A stretch of DNA of 64,000 nucleotides from Rhodocaloribacter litoris (lineage in GTDB: Bacteria > Bacteroidota > Rhodothermia > Rhodothermales > ISCAR-4553): positions 1,192,693 through 1,256,692 of the forward strand of contig NZ_CP076718.1 of NCBI RefSeq assembly GCF_011682235.2, in the 5' to 3' direction. The notes under the pieces were generated by a model. It was not told the DNA's origin. It searched no databases and saw only the letters and a program-made list of their open reading frames with translations. Shown one piece after another: positions 25,784 through 35,144 of this stretch (positions are counted from its first letter, which is position 1; every line of letters starts with the position of its first letter). The translations under genes were made by a program, and so were the position numbers.

Positions 25784-28609
25784 ATGCCCCGGCCATCGTT
25801 CAGGTTTCTGTCTCCCTTCGCTGAAGGCAAACCGTTCCCGGACCGGCCATGCCGCCTGTTCCGGAAGGATTGTCCCGTTGATCCGATGTGTGCCGTTCCC
25901 GCCTCTTCCGTCGATGGTCCCGTCTGGTGCCTGTTGCTCGACCAGGCCGGCCGGGTGTGCCATGCGGACCCGGCGATTGCGGGACTATCGGATCCGGCAA
26001 GGTGGCACGGCCTGCCTCTGGAGGATCTGTTTCACCCGGACGACCGGGAAGCTATCCGGACGGCGTTACGGCAGGCACTCGACCGGGCGGAGGCGCCTGC
26101 TTCCCTCACCGGCCGTCTCCACCACGGAGCGGCAACGTGGCAAAGCGTCACGGTATGGCTGCACGTGCTCTCCGGCGCGTCCGCATCGGACCGGCGCGTG
26201 CTCGTCCGGCTGGCCCCCGAGGCCCCCGCCCCGGTCGAAGCCTACGACCTTTTCTTCGAGAACAACCCGCTTCCGATGTGGATCTACGACCTCGAGACGC
26301 TGGCTTTCCTCGAGGTCAACCACGCAGCCCGGCTGCAATACGGCTACACCCGGGAAGAATTCCTCCGCCTGCGCCTGCCCGACATCCGCCCGGAGGAGGA
26401 CGTGCCGGCGCTGATGGAGAACCTGGCCCAGTCGCGGCCGGCCCTGGAGCAGAGCGGCCCCTGGCGGCATCGCCTGCACGACGGCTCGCTCATCGAAGTG
26501 GACATCACCTCCCACCTGATCGAGTACCGGGGGCGCCCGGCGGCCCTCGTAGTGGCCCGCGACGTCACCGGGCAGGTGAGCCTGGCCCGGCGCCTCCGCG
26601 AGAGCGAGGCCCGCTTCCGCAACACCTTCGAGCAGGCGGCCGTCGGCATCGCCCATGTGGACCTCGACGGGCGCTTCCTGCGCATCAACCGGCGCTACGG
26701 CGAGATCGTCGGCTACCGCGTCGACGAGATGCAACACCTGACTTTTCAGGAAATCACGCACCCGGACGACCTGGAAGCCGACCTGGCCCTCGTCCGGCAG
26801 TTGCTGGCAGGTGAGATTCCCCGCTACAGCCTGGAAAAACGCTACATTCACCGCCAGGGCCATCCCGTGTGGGTCCGGCTGACCGTGTCGCTGGTGCGCA
26901 CGGAGACCGGCGCCCCCGACTACTTCATCGCCGTGGTGGAAGACATCACGGCCCGCAAGGCCGCCGAGCAGGCCCTGCGCGAGAGCGAAAGCAAGGCCCG
27001 GGCGGTGCTCGACACCACGGCCGACGGCATCATCACGATCGACGAGCAGGGCATCATCCGGTCGTTCAACCGGGCGGCCGAACGCCTCTTCGGATACCGG
27101 GCCGGCGAAGTCATCGGCCGGAAGATCAACCTCCTGATGCCCTCGCCCTACCGGGAAGAGCATGACGGCTACCTGAACCGCTATCTGACCACGAACCAGC
27201 CCCACATCATTGGCCGGGGCCGCGACGTCGAGGGGCAGCGCAAGGACGGATCCGTTTTCCCGATGTACCTCTCCGTGAGCGAGGTGCGGCTGGGGGAAGA
27301 GCGCCTCTTCACCGGGATCGTCCACGACCTGAGCGAACGGGTGGCCGTCGAGGCGGAGCTCCGCAAGCGGGCCCGGCAGCAGGAGGCCGTCGCCCGGCTG
27401 GGCCTGGCGGCCTGGTCGCTCCGGGGAAACCTGAGCGCCCTCTTCGACCGCGTCGTCCACACCCTGGTCGAGGTGCTCGAAGCCGACCTGTGCAAGGTGC
27501 TGGAGCGGATGCCGGACCGGGAGGCCCTGCGCCTGGTGGCCGGTGCCGGCTGGAAAGAAGGGCTCGTGGGCAACGCCATGGAAGCGGCGGGGACCGGCTC
27601 CCCCGCCGGGTATGCGCTGGAACGTGGTGAGCCGGTTCTGATCGAGGACCTGCGGGCCGAGACCCGTTTCCAGGCACCGCCCCTGCTCCTCGATCACGGC
27701 GTCGTCAGCGGCATCAGCGCCGTCATCCAGGGCGAAGGAGGGCCCTATGGCGTGCTGGGGGTCTATACCCGCCGGCACCGGTCCTTCGGCACCGACGACG
27801 TCCACTTCGTGCAGGCCGTGGCCAACCTGCTGAGGGAGGCGATACAGCGAGACCGTTACACCGGGCTGCTGGAGCAACGGGTGCGCGAGCGAACGGCCCA
27901 GCTGGAGGCTACCAACCGCGAGCTGGAGTCCTTCACCTATTCCGTCTCGCACGACCTGCGGGCCCCTCTGCGCTCGATGGACGGCTTCTCGCGGGTGCTG
28001 CTCGAACGCTACCGGGAAGCCCTGCCCGAGGAAGCCCGGCGCTACCTGGAGCGCATCCGCGCCAACGCCACCCGCATGGGCCAGCTCATCGACGACCTGC
28101 TCCGCTTCTCCCGCCTCGGCCGCCAGCCGCTCGAACGGCGCCGCGTCGACCCCGCGTCGCTGGTCCGCGACGTCTGGCACGAACTGCGCCCCCTCGCCGG
28201 GGACCGCAACGTCGTGTTCCGGGTCGGCCACCTGCCCCCTTGCCAGGCCGACCCCCGCCTGCTTCGCCAGGTCTTCGCCAACCTGCTCGAGAACGCCCTC
28301 AAGTTCACCCGCAACCGGGAGGCGGCCCACATCGAGGTCGGCGCCGGCCTCCGGGACGGCACGCCGGTCTACTACGTCCGGGACAATGGCGCCGGCTTCG
28401 ACATGACCTACGCCTCCAAGCTCTTCGGCGTCTTCCAGCGGCTGCACCGCCAGGAAGAGTACGAGGGCACGGGGGTGGGCCTGGCCATCGTGCAGCGCAT
28501 CGTGCACCGGCACGGCGGCCACGTCTGGGCCGAGGCCGCCCCGGACCAGGGCGCCACCTTCTACTTCACCTTGCCCGATCACACAGCCCGGAACGCCCAT
28601 GACGGATAA
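25784..28609 (+). CDS. Multi-PAS sensor histidine kinase with FixL-like haem-PAS domain
   Basis: The 941-residue protein has no membrane segment. PAS-like domains lie at about 40-140, 150-265, 275-395 and 400-520, then a GAF domain at about 540-700. The HisKA box follows (VSHDLRAPLRS, phosphoryl His723), then an HATPase domain (NLLENALKFT, DNGAGFDM, GTGVGLAIVQRI). The fourth PAS has EHDGYLNRY, PHIIGRGR and KDGSVFPM. His460, His474 and Arg480 match the spacing of FixL His200, His214 and Arg220, the haem ligand and oxygen-contact residues of Bradyrhizobium FixL. It may sense oxygen. An alternative start is ATG 25886. It overlaps the response regulator by 11 bp. Confidence 0.85.
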   Translation: MPRPSFRFLSPFAEGKPFPDRPCRLFRKDCPVDPMCAVPASSVDGPVWCLLLDQAGRVCHADPAIAGLSDPARWHGLPLEDLFHPDDREAIRTALRQALDRAEAPASLTGRLHHGAATWQSVTVWLHVLSGASASDRRVLVRLAPEAPAPVEAYDLFFENNPLPMWIYDLETLAFLEVNHAARLQYGYTREEFLRLRLPDIRPEEDVPALMENLAQSRPALEQSGPWRHRLHDGSLIEVDITSHLIEYRGRPAALVVARDVTGQVSLARRLRESEARFRNTFEQAAVGIAHVDLDGRFLRINRRYGEIVGYRVDEMQHLTFQEITHPDDLEADLALVRQLLAGEIPRYSLEKRYIHRQGHPVWVRLTVSLVRTETGAPDYFIAVVEDITARKAAEQALRESESKARAVLDTTADGIITIDEQGIIRSFNRAAERLFGYRAGEVIGRKINLLMPSPYREEHDGYLNRYLTTNQPHIIGRGRDVEGQRKDGSVFPMYLSVSEVRLGEERLFTGIVHDLSERVAVEAELRKRARQQEAVARLGLAAWSLRGNLSALFDRVVHTLVEVLEADLCKVLERMPDREALRLVAGAGWKEGLVGNAMEAAGTGSPAGYALERGEPVLIEDLRAETRFQAPPLLLDHGVVSGISAVIQGEGGPYGVLGVYTRRHRSFGTDDVHFVQAVANLLREAIQRDRYTGLLEQRVRERTAQLEATNRELESFTYSVSHDLRAPLRSMDGFSRVLLERYREALPEEARRYLERIRANATRMGQLIDDLLRFSRLGRQPLERRRVDPASLVRDVWHELRPLAGDRNVVFRVGHLPPCQADPRLLRQVFANLLENALKFTRNREAAHIEVGAGLRDGTPVYYVRDNGAGFDMTYASKLFGVFQRLHRQEEYEGTGVGLAIVQRIVHRHGGHVWAEAAPDQGATFYFTLPDHTARNAHDG

Positions 28610-29066
28610 GGCTATCGAGATCCTCCTCGTCGAGGACAACCCGGACGACATCGAACTGACGCTGCTGGCCCTGGAGGAATACCATGTCCTCAACCGGGTC
28701 CACGTCGTACGCGACGGCGCCGAAGCCCTCGACTTCATCTTCTGCCGCAACCGGTACGCCGACCGGGACTTCGCCAACAAGCCCCGCGTCGTCCTGCTCG
28801 ATCTCAAGCTCCCGCTCGTCGACGGGCTGGAAGTGCTCAAAACCCTCAAACAAAACCCGACCACACGCCAGATCCCCGTCGTCGTCCTGACCTCCTCCAA
28901 GCAGGAAACCGACCTGGTCAGGAGCTATGAACTGGGCGTCAACAGCTACATCGTCAAGCCGGTCGACTTCGACCAGTTCAAAGAGGCCATGCGTACGATC
29001 GGCTACTACTGGCTCCTGCTGAACGAGTGCCCGGGCGATCTGTCCCCGCCTGGGCGGGGCGTTTAA
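28599..29066 (+). CDS. Single-domain response regulator (Rcp1-like)
   Basis: The 155-residue product is one receiver domain with acidic pocket VEDNPDD, phospho-acceptor Asp68 in LLDLKLP, switch Thr in VVLTSS and Lys in IVKPVDF. It has no output domain. This form, with the long loop after the second helix, resembles cyanobacterial Rcp1 partners of phytochrome-like kinases. It overlaps the upstream kinase gene and is probably its direct target or phosphate shuttle. Confidence 0.92.
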   Translation: MTDKAIEILLVEDNPDDIELTLLALEEYHVLNRVHVVRDGAEALDFIFCRNRYADRDFANKPRVVLLDLKLPLVDGLEVLKTLKQNPTTRQIPVVVLTSSKQETDLVRSYELGVNSYIVKPVDFDQFKEAMRTIGYYWLLLNECPGDLSPPGRGV

Positions 29067-29276
29067 GTTTCCCCCCCTCCTGAACCGATGAAACCAACAA
29101 CGCCTTTCACTGCGCGGGCACACCCCGCCGTCAGGGCGTCGGTGCCGGCCGGATGGAAGCAAGAAACCGGAACCCTTGCTTCTTGATTCTGACACAACCG
29201 GCCCTCGGCCCGCGGAGTTCTTTCTCTTGCCGTGACCTCCGTTCCGGCCCTTTTCGGAACACACCCCCTTCCCGCT

Positions 29277-31619
29277 ATGACCGAGTCGTATTCCCCGGAA
29301 AAAAACCTCCGCGTTCTCCTCATCGAGGACAATCCGGACGATGCCCTCCTGATCCGGCTGGCCCTGGAGCAGTCGGGCTATCACCCCCAGACCTTGCAGG
29401 TGAACACCCGGGAGGAATACCTGGCCGTGCTGGACGAGCGGGTGGACGTCATCCTCTCCGACCATGCCCTGCCCCGCTTCAACGCGATCGAAGCCTTACG
29501 CCTGGTGCAGGAGAAGGGGCTGGACCTGCCCTTCATCATCATCAGCGGCGTCATCGACGAGGAAACGGCGCTGGAAGCCCTGCGTCTGGGCGCGGACGAC
29601 TACCTGTTGAAGGACCGGATCACCCGGCTGGGCGCGGCCGTGGAACACGCCATCGAGAAGCACCGGCTGCAACGCACCAACCGGGCGATCCTGACGGCCC
29701 TGCAGGAGAGTAATGCCCGGTTCACGGCCCTGGCCGAACACATGCCGGGGCTGATCTTCCAGCTGCTGACCCGCCCCGACGGCGCCCCGGCTTTCCTCTA
29801 CGCCAGTCCCTGGGTGCAGCGCACCTTCGGCCTTGCCCCGGAGACGCTCCGCGAACAGGCCGATCTGCTGCTCGACCGGATCCACCCGGAAGACCGGCCG
29901 GGCTTCTTCGAGACGCTCCACCAGGCCGGAGCCACCGGTACCCCCTGGCAGTGGGAAGGCCGCATGCAGGCCGAAGACCGCATCCTCTGGGTGCGCGGGG
30001 TGGCCCGCCCGACCGCCAACCCGGACGGCACCACCCTCTGGAACGGGTTGCTCATCGACCTGACCGAAAAGAAACGGGCCGAGCAGGCCCTCCGGCAGAG
30101 TGAGGTGCGCTACCGCACCCTGTTCGAAGCCGCCCACGACGCCATCGTCATCCTCCGGGAAAAGCACATCATCGATTGCAACCGGCGCTTCCTCACCCTG
30201 CTCCAGCAGCCCCGCGAAGCAGTGCTGGGCCGCCATCCCGCCGACTTCTCCCCGCCCGGCTTCCCCGCCGGCGAAGACCCCCGCAGCGTGCTGGACCGGC
30301 ACCTGGAGGCCGCGCCGGCCGGCAAGCCCCGCTCGTGCGAATGGGTCTTCCGGCGCCGTGACGGCACCACGTTCGATGCAGAGCTCTCCATCGGGGCCTT
30401 CCAGCTCGACGACGAGGTGCTCCTGCAAGTCCTGGTGCGGGACATCACGGATCAAAAACGTTACGAGGCCGGGTTGATCGAGGCCAGGGAGCGGGCCGAA
30501 GAGATGAGCCGGCTCAAGAGCGCCCTGCTGACGAACATGAGCCACGAGATCCGTACCCCGCTGACGGGCATCCTCGGCTTTGCCGAGATCCTGCAGGACC
30601 TGGTCTCCGGCGAAGCCCGGAAGATGGCCGACATGATCCAGCTCAGCGCCCGTCGCCTGATGACCACGCTCAACTCGGTGCTCGACCTGGCGCAACTGGA
30701 ATCCGGCTCGATGCCCCTGCACCTTCAGCCGGTGAACCTGACCGAGCAGGTGCAGGAAGCGCTGCACATCCTCCTGCCGCAGATCAAGCGCTCGGGCCTC
30801 GAAGTGCGGCTCCACCTGCCCGATGAGGCCGTGCTCGTCTGGGCCGATCCCGGCGGGCTCGGCCGCATTCTGCTCAACCTGATCTCCAATGCCGTCAAGT
30901 TCACCCCGGCAGGGCACATCGAGATCACGGTGGCCTGTGAAGGCGACGAGAGCTACGTCCGCATCACCGATACCGGCGTGGGCATCAGCGAGGCGTTCCT
31001 GCCCCACATCTTCGAAGCCTTCAAACAGGAGTCGGCCGGCCTGGATCGCAACTTCGAGGGGACCGGGCTGGGCCTGACCATCACGCACCGCCTCGTGACG
31101 CTGATGCGGGGGCGCATCGACGTCGAGAGCGAGAAACACCGGGGCAGCACGTTCACGGTCCACCTGCCGCTGGCCGAGGCGACGCCGGCGGAGACCGTTT
31201 CCACGCAGCCGGCACCGGTGCCGCCTCGCGCCCCCGACACCCCGAAGGCCCGCCTGCTGGTGGTGGAGGACAACCCGGAGACCCAGGAACTCTTTGCCCG
31301 CCTCCTCGAACCGGGCTATGAGATAACCCAGGCCATGAAACCGGACGAAGCGCTGGAAAAGCTGAAGGCGCACCCCTACGATGCCGTCCTGATGGACATC
31401 AACCTGGGAGCCCGGCTTTCCGGAGAGGATCTGCTGCACCTGCTCCGCGAGATGCCCCACCATGCCCGAACGCCGGTCATCGCCTGCACGGCCTACGCCC
31501 TGCCGGGCGACAGCGAGCGTTTCCTGCAGGAAGGGTTCGATGCCTACCTGCCCAAACCCTTCACCCGGCAGCAACTGTACCAGATCCTGGAACGCCTCCT
31601 CTCCTCAGCGCCCGGATGA
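29277..31619 (+). CDS. Hybrid histidine kinase (REC-PAS-PAS-HisKA-HATPase-REC)
   Basis: The 780-residue cytoplasmic protein opens with a receiver (IEDNPDDALL, acceptor Asp62, LLKDRI). Two PAS domains follow at about 145-265 and 270-395. HisKA contains MSHEIRTPLTGILGF with His423, and the HATPase domain has NLISNAVKFT and GTGLGLTI. A C-terminal receiver carries VVEDNPETQELF, acceptor Asp707 in LMDINLG, and LPKPFTRQQL. It lies 210 bp after the single-domain regulator in the same direction, so the three may form one phosphorelay. The signal is unknown. ATG 29277 places the receiver at the N-terminus. Confidence 0.9.
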   Translation: MTESYSPEKNLRVLLIEDNPDDALLIRLALEQSGYHPQTLQVNTREEYLAVLDERVDVILSDHALPRFNAIEALRLVQEKGLDLPFIIISGVIDEETALEALRLGADDYLLKDRITRLGAAVEHAIEKHRLQRTNRAILTALQESNARFTALAEHMPGLIFQLLTRPDGAPAFLYASPWVQRTFGLAPETLREQADLLLDRIHPEDRPGFFETLHQAGATGTPWQWEGRMQAEDRILWVRGVARPTANPDGTTLWNGLLIDLTEKKRAEQALRQSEVRYRTLFEAAHDAIVILREKHIIDCNRRFLTLLQQPREAVLGRHPADFSPPGFPAGEDPRSVLDRHLEAAPAGKPRSCEWVFRRRDGTTFDAELSIGAFQLDDEVLLQVLVRDITDQKRYEAGLIEARERAEEMSRLKSALLTNMSHEIRTPLTGILGFAEILQDLVSGEARKMADMIQLSARRLMTTLNSVLDLAQLESGSMPLHLQPVNLTEQVQEALHILLPQIKRSGLEVRLHLPDEAVLVWADPGGLGRILLNLISNAVKFTPAGHIEITVACEGDESYVRITDTGVGISEAFLPHIFEAFKQESAGLDRNFEGTGLGLTITHRLVTLMRGRIDVESEKHRGSTFTVHLPLAEATPAETVSTQPAPVPPRAPDTPKARLLVVEDNPETQELFARLLEPGYEITQAMKPDEALEKLKAHPYDAVLMDINLGARLSGEDLLHLLREMPHHARTPVIACTAYALPGDSERFLQEGFDAYLPKPFTRQQLYQILERLLSSAPG

Positions 31620-31629
31620 CGGGCGCCGG

Positions 31630-32157
31630 TCAGGACCGGGGTTCCGGGGCGCGGACGGTGAACGGGTGCACGTTGCCGTTGAGCTTGAGCGTGTAGTTGC
31701 CGGGTGCGTATCGCCCTTCGAGGAGGAAATAGAACCGGTAGGGCCGCAGCACCATGGCACAGATGGCGCCGCGGGGCTTGCGCATCTCGATCTCGACCTC
31801 GATCAGGTGGTCGTAGCGGGTCTGGCGGACGTCGTGCAACTCCATGCAGGCATCCGGGAAAGCCCCTTTGACGAGCACCTCGACGGGCACCGCGTCGTCG
31901 GGTCCACCGGGCCGGGCTGGCCGGACGTGCAGCGTGTCGTAGACGATGGGATAATAGGTGTAGACCCGCCCCGAATCCGGCGGGGTGATGACGACGGTGC
32001 GTCGTCCCTCCGGCCCGCGTTCCTCATAGCGATGGCCGAAGCGCTCGTCGGGAGGCGGCTCGGACGGCCGCCCGCCCAGGCAGGCGGCCCACAGCAGGGG
32101 CAGCATCACGAGCAGGCCGCCCCGGATCGGCCGGGCGAGACGGGCAGGGCGGCGCAT
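31630..32157 (-). CDS. Putative lipoprotein of unknown function
   Basis: The 175-residue product starts MRRPARLARPIRGGLL and has a lipobox-like LLWAAC, so it should be lipidated. The mature part contains TVVITPPDSGRVYTYYPIVY and ends LKLNGNVHPFTVRAPEP; no family was recognised. The predicted fold is mostly beta. It lies 5 bp downstream of rsfS in the same direction, and its stop converges on the hybrid kinase stop with 10 bp between. Confidence 0.6.
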   Translation of the reverse strand: MRRPARLARPIRGGLLVMLPLLWAACLGGRPSEPPPDERFGHRYEERGPEGRRTVVITPPDSGRVYTYYPIVYDTLHVRPARPGGPDDAVPVEVLVKGAFPDACMELHDVRQTRYDHLIEVEIEMRKPRGAICAMVLRPYRFYFLLEGRYAPGNYTLKLNGNVHPFTVRAPEPRS

Positions 32158-32162
32158 GGTCT

Positions 32163-32624
32163 TCACCCTTCGGCGGGTTCCCGGAGGAGCTGCACGTCGG
32201 CGGCATCGCCGTCGTCCGGGACGCGCTCCGCCGGGGCATCGCCCCAGAGCCGCTCCAGGTCGTAGAAGAGGCGCTTCTCCGGATTGAAGATGTGCACCAC
32301 CAGGTCCACGTAGTCGATCAGCACCCACTGGCGATGCTCATACCCTTCCCTGTGCCAGGGACGTTCGCGGCAGGCTTCCCGGATACGCTCCTCCACCGCG
32401 TCGGCGATGGCCTTGATCTGCAGGTCCGAGTCCCCGGTGCAGAGCACGAAGTAATCCGCCACGCCACTCACCTTGCGCATGTCCATGACCACAACGTCAT
32501 GCGCTTTCTTGGAGAGCACGGCCTCGACGGCCTGCCGGGCCAGGAGCCGGACGGGCGTATGCGCCGTTCGTTTACGCTTTTTGTCGGTACGAGAAGGGGT
32601 GAAGGTCTTGCCGGAAGCAGTCAT
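32163..32624 (-). CDS. rsfS: Ribosomal silencing factor RsfS
   Basis: The 153-residue product contains the RsfS core: VVVMDMRKVSGVADYFVLCTGDSDLQIKAIADAV and WVLIDYVDLVVHIFNPEKRLFYDLERLWGDAP. RsfS binds ribosomal protein L14 and blocks subunit joining when nutrients are short. The N-terminal 30 residues are basic, and about 20 extra residues follow the core. ATG 32624 was preferred to a GTG 6 bp further out. It follows the LytR_C gene by about 120 bp. Confidence 0.93.
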   Translation of the reverse strand: MTASGKTFTPSRTDKKRKRTAHTPVRLLARQAVEAVLSKKAHDVVVMDMRKVSGVADYFVLCTGDSDLQIKAIADAVEERIREACRERPWHREGYEHRQWVLIDYVDLVVHIFNPEKRLFYDLERLWGDAPAERVPDDGDAADVQLLREPAEG

Positions 32625-32742
32625 AGGCACAGGTCAGATTGGAACGTTGAAAACCTTGAAACGGCCGGGGTCAGGCACCGCCGGACACGCTTGAGACGCG
32701 CGACCCTGCCGGGGGTTCAACCGGCGCCCACGCGACGTGCGT

Positions 32743-33204
32743 TCAATCGGCGCGAAAAGGCTTCAGCGTGGCATAATCCTTACCGATGACGACCGAGGCG
32801 TCGAGGTAATAGTCGGGGCGGATTTCCTGCCGGACGCGGCTTTCCGGGATTCCCAGGGCATGGGCCACCTTGCGGGCCGCCTCCAGGTCACCGACCCGGT
32901 CGACCACGAACGAGTGGGCTTCGTCGAAGCTGGTATGGTCCCCCACTTCGACGACGTCGAAGCCGTGATCGCGCAGGTAGTGCATGGCCTGGGCCGCCAG
33001 CCCGCTCACACCGCAGCCGTTGCGCACCTCCACCTGGATGATCTCGCCGACGAGCCCCGCCGGGTTGGCTTCCCGGACCGGATCCGTACGGGGAAACAGG
33101 AACCGTGCGACGAGGGCGTAGAGCAGCAACAACAGCGCCGCCCCGGCCACAACGAGTGCCACGTTGAGCCAGGCTCCCCCCCGGGTCGTCGATGCCTTGC
33201 TCAT
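32743..33204 (-). CDS. LytR_C-domain membrane-anchored protein
   Basis: The 153-residue product has one N-terminal membrane helix (VALVVAGAALLLLLYALVARFLF) and then a LytR cell-envelope C-terminal domain: EVRNGCGVSGLAAQAMHYLRDHGFDVVEVGD and SFVVDRVGDLEAARKVAHALGI. The LytR phosphotransferase domain is absent. It is probably exported and acts at the cell envelope, but its activity is unknown. ATG 33204 was chosen because the extension to 33249 crosses the terminator structure. Confidence 0.8.
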   Translation of the reverse strand: MSKASTTRGGAWLNVALVVAGAALLLLLYALVARFLFPRTDPVREANPAGLVGEIIQVEVRNGCGVSGLAAQAMHYLRDHGFDVVEVGDHTSFDEAHSFVVDRVGDLEAARKVAHALGIPESRVRQEIRPDYYLDASVVIGKDYATLKPFRAD

Positions 33205-33233
33205 GTTGATCCACACGATGGGAGCGGGCGAGC

Positions 33234-33269
33234 GAAAAAAACGCGACACGCCCCTTCAGGACGTGCCGC
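33234..33269 (-). terminator. Intrinsic terminator for the 33305-33850 gene
   Basis: On the minus strand, GCGGCACGTCC and GGGGCGTGTCGC pair with two G-U wobbles around a TGAA loop (33269-33243), followed by seven T residues. It is placed 35 bp after the stop of the secreted-protein gene and before the LytR_C start, so it separates the two transcripts. Confidence 0.75.
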
Positions 33270-33304
33270 GCCGCAAAACGTATGACTCAGGCCGTGTGCC
33301 GCAC

Positions 33305-33850
33305 TTATCGCAGCCGGTCGTTCCAGAAGAGGTCCCGCGAGCCGCCGTAGAGACCGGCCTCGAACGAGCGATATCCGCCGTAATAGGGGGCATATCCGTA
33401 CGGGCCGGCGTAGAGGCCGTAGGGGCTCTGGCGCACCGACACGTTCAGCATCATGTTCTCGGCGGGACGCCAGGCGATCTCCGCGTTGCGCAGGAAAATG
33501 CGTCCCTGGTTGCCCTGCGAGAGGCCGTCGAAATCCGTACCGGCCAGCGGCGAGAAGGCGAAGGCGACATCGACCCGGGCGGCCAGTTTCGAGCTGAACT
33601 GCCAGGCCATCGTGTTCGTGTACATGGCCAGCGACGCAGTCTGCCCGCCGAAGCTTCCGGCCGACAACTCGAACGAATGGCTCATGCGAAAATGCGCCGG
33701 GCTGAAGAACTTGTTCAGGGAAAAGCCTCCCTGATCGTAGAGCTTCGCCGGGGCCGTCATCTCCTGGACGGCTTCCCGGAGCTGTGCCTGCGCCGGCACG
33801 GCCAACCCCAGCACGAGCAGCAGGCATCCGGCAGATATCGCCTTGCGCAT
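33305..33850 (-). CDS. Secreted or outer-membrane protein of unknown function
   Basis: The 181-residue product has a clear signal peptide (AISAGCLLLVLGLAVPAQA). The mature protein has amphipathic beta segments (FRMSHSFELSAGSFGGQTASL, MAWQFSSKLAARVDVAFAF, MLNVSVRQSP) and a Gly/Tyr-rich tail, suggesting a small outer-membrane or surface beta protein. No family was recognised. It has a good AAAGGAG ribosome-binding site, a perfect -35 box and an intrinsic terminator, so it is likely well expressed and monocistronic. Confidence 0.75.
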   Translation of the reverse strand: MRKAISAGCLLLVLGLAVPAQAQLREAVQEMTAPAKLYDQGGFSLNKFFSPAHFRMSHSFELSAGSFGGQTASLAMYTNTMAWQFSSKLAARVDVAFAFSPLAGTDFDGLSQGNQGRIFLRNAEIAWRPAENMMLNVSVRQSPYGLYAGPYGYAPYYGGYRSFEAGLYGGSRDLFWNDRLR

Positions 33851-33885
33851 GGATAAACTCCTTTTTCGATAGTCGGTTACGCGCG

Positions 33886-33915
33886 AAGTTAAGCGTCGGG
33901 CGCTTTCTTTGTCAA
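33886..33915 (-). promoter_or_regulatory. Promoter of the secreted-protein gene
   Basis: On the minus strand, TTGACA (33915-33910) and TAACTT (33891-33886) are separated by 18 bp. The -35 box is a perfect consensus match. Transcription would begin close to 33880, giving a leader of about 30 nt that holds the AAAGGAG site. Confidence 0.65.
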
Positions 33916-34082
33916 GAACGACGACGGCGCCGCTTTGTTCTACCGGCCGCCCCCGCCGGCAGGGCAATTCCGAATCCCCGTTCGCCCGGACGGAGGCGCC
34001 GTCGAGAAACCTTCTCCGCCTCCCCGGCATTCACCCGAACCCTGCAGCATCCTGAACGCCGCATGCCAGCGGTTTATTGCCC

Positions 34083-35126
34083 ATGAATGCGTCCCTGCCT
34101 GCCCCGATCCTGCTCGGCATCGAGAGTTCGTGTGACGACACGGCGGCGGCCGTCGTGGCCGGTGGGGTGCTCCGTTCGAACGTCGTCTCGTCCCAGCGGG
34201 TGCATGCCGGTTTCGGCGGGGTGGTGCCGGAGCTGGCCTCGCGGGCGCACCAGCGCCTGATCGTACCGGTGGTGACGGCGGCCCTCGACGAGGCCGGCGT
34301 CGAGCGGGCCGACCTCGATGCCGTCGCGGTCACGTATGGGCCGGGACTGGCCGGCTCGCTGCTGGTGGGCCTCAGCTTCGCCAAGGCGTTCGCGCTTGCG
34401 CTGGACCGGCCGCTGGTGGGCGTGAACCACCTGGAAGGGCATATCTACTCGGTCTTCATCGAAGCGGCGGGGGGCACGCCCGTGGCCAAGCCGTCGTTCC
34501 CCTACCTCTGCCTGGTCGTCTCCGGCGGGCACACCGAGCTCATCCTGGTGGAGGCGGGCTTCCGCCACACCCTGCTGGGACGCACCCGCGACGACGCCGC
34601 CGGTGAGGCTTTCGACAAGGTGGCGAAGCTCCTGGGCCTCGGCTACCCCGGCGGCCCCGCCATCGACCGCCTGGCCGCCACCGGCGACCCCTCCTTTCAC
34701 CCCTTTCCCCGAACCCGCCTCGACGGCTTCGACTTCTCCTTCAGCGGGATCAAGACCGCTGTGCTCTACTACCTGAACCGGTTCCCGGAGACGGAACGTG
34801 CCCGCCTGCTCGAAAAGCACCTGCCCGACCTGTGCGCCGCCTTCCAGCAGGCCGTCGTCGACATGCTCATCGACCCGCTGCGACGGGCCGTACAGGCGAC
34901 CGGGGTCCGGCACGTGGCGGTGGTGGGCGGCGTCTCGGCCAACACGGGCCTGCGGGCCGCCGCCGGGGCCCTGAGCCGGGAGGCGGGTTTCACGCTCTAC
35001 ACCCCCGACCCGGCCTACTGCATGGACAATGCCGCCATGATCGCCGTCACCGCCCACTTCAAGCTGGCCGCCGGCCACACCAGCCCGCTGACCCTCACGG
35101 CCGAACCGGCCCTCGCCCTCCGGTAA
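34083..35126 (+). CDS. tsaD: tRNA threonylcarbamoyladenosine transferase TsaD
   Basis: The 347-residue protein transfers the threonylcarbamoyl group to A37 of ANN-decoding tRNAs. It shows the ASKHA fold with GIESSCDDTAAAVV at the start, the metal-binding HLEGHIYS, and the nucleotide loop VVSGGHTELILV. Later conserved segments are FSFSGIKTAVLY and GGVSANTGLR. ATG 34083 was chosen over a TTG two codons earlier. The chorismate mutase gene follows after 18 bp. Confidence 0.97.
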   Translation: MNASLPAPILLGIESSCDDTAAAVVAGGVLRSNVVSSQRVHAGFGGVVPELASRAHQRLIVPVVTAALDEAGVERADLDAVAVTYGPGLAGSLLVGLSFAKAFALALDRPLVGVNHLEGHIYSVFIEAAGGTPVAKPSFPYLCLVVSGGHTELILVEAGFRHTLLGRTRDDAAGEAFDKVAKLLGLGYPGGPAIDRLAATGDPSFHPFPRTRLDGFDFSFSGIKTAVLYYLNRFPETERARLLEKHLPDLCAAFQQAVVDMLIDPLRRAVQATGVRHVAVVGGVSANTGLRAAAGALSREAGFTLYTPDPAYCMDNAAMIAVTAHFKLAAGHTSPLTLTAEPALALR

Positions 35127-35144
35127 TCCCACCCACCGCGTTCC

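Noticed and set aside
25596-26414. Frame rich in Arg and Ser before and across the kinase start
   Set aside because: It is out of frame with the conserved PAS domains and has low-complexity composition typical of GC-rich shadow frames.
33204-33249. Upstream start for the LytR_C gene
   Set aside because: The extra residues are encoded by the terminator T-tract region of the neighbouring gene; ATG 33204 gives a normal membrane anchor.
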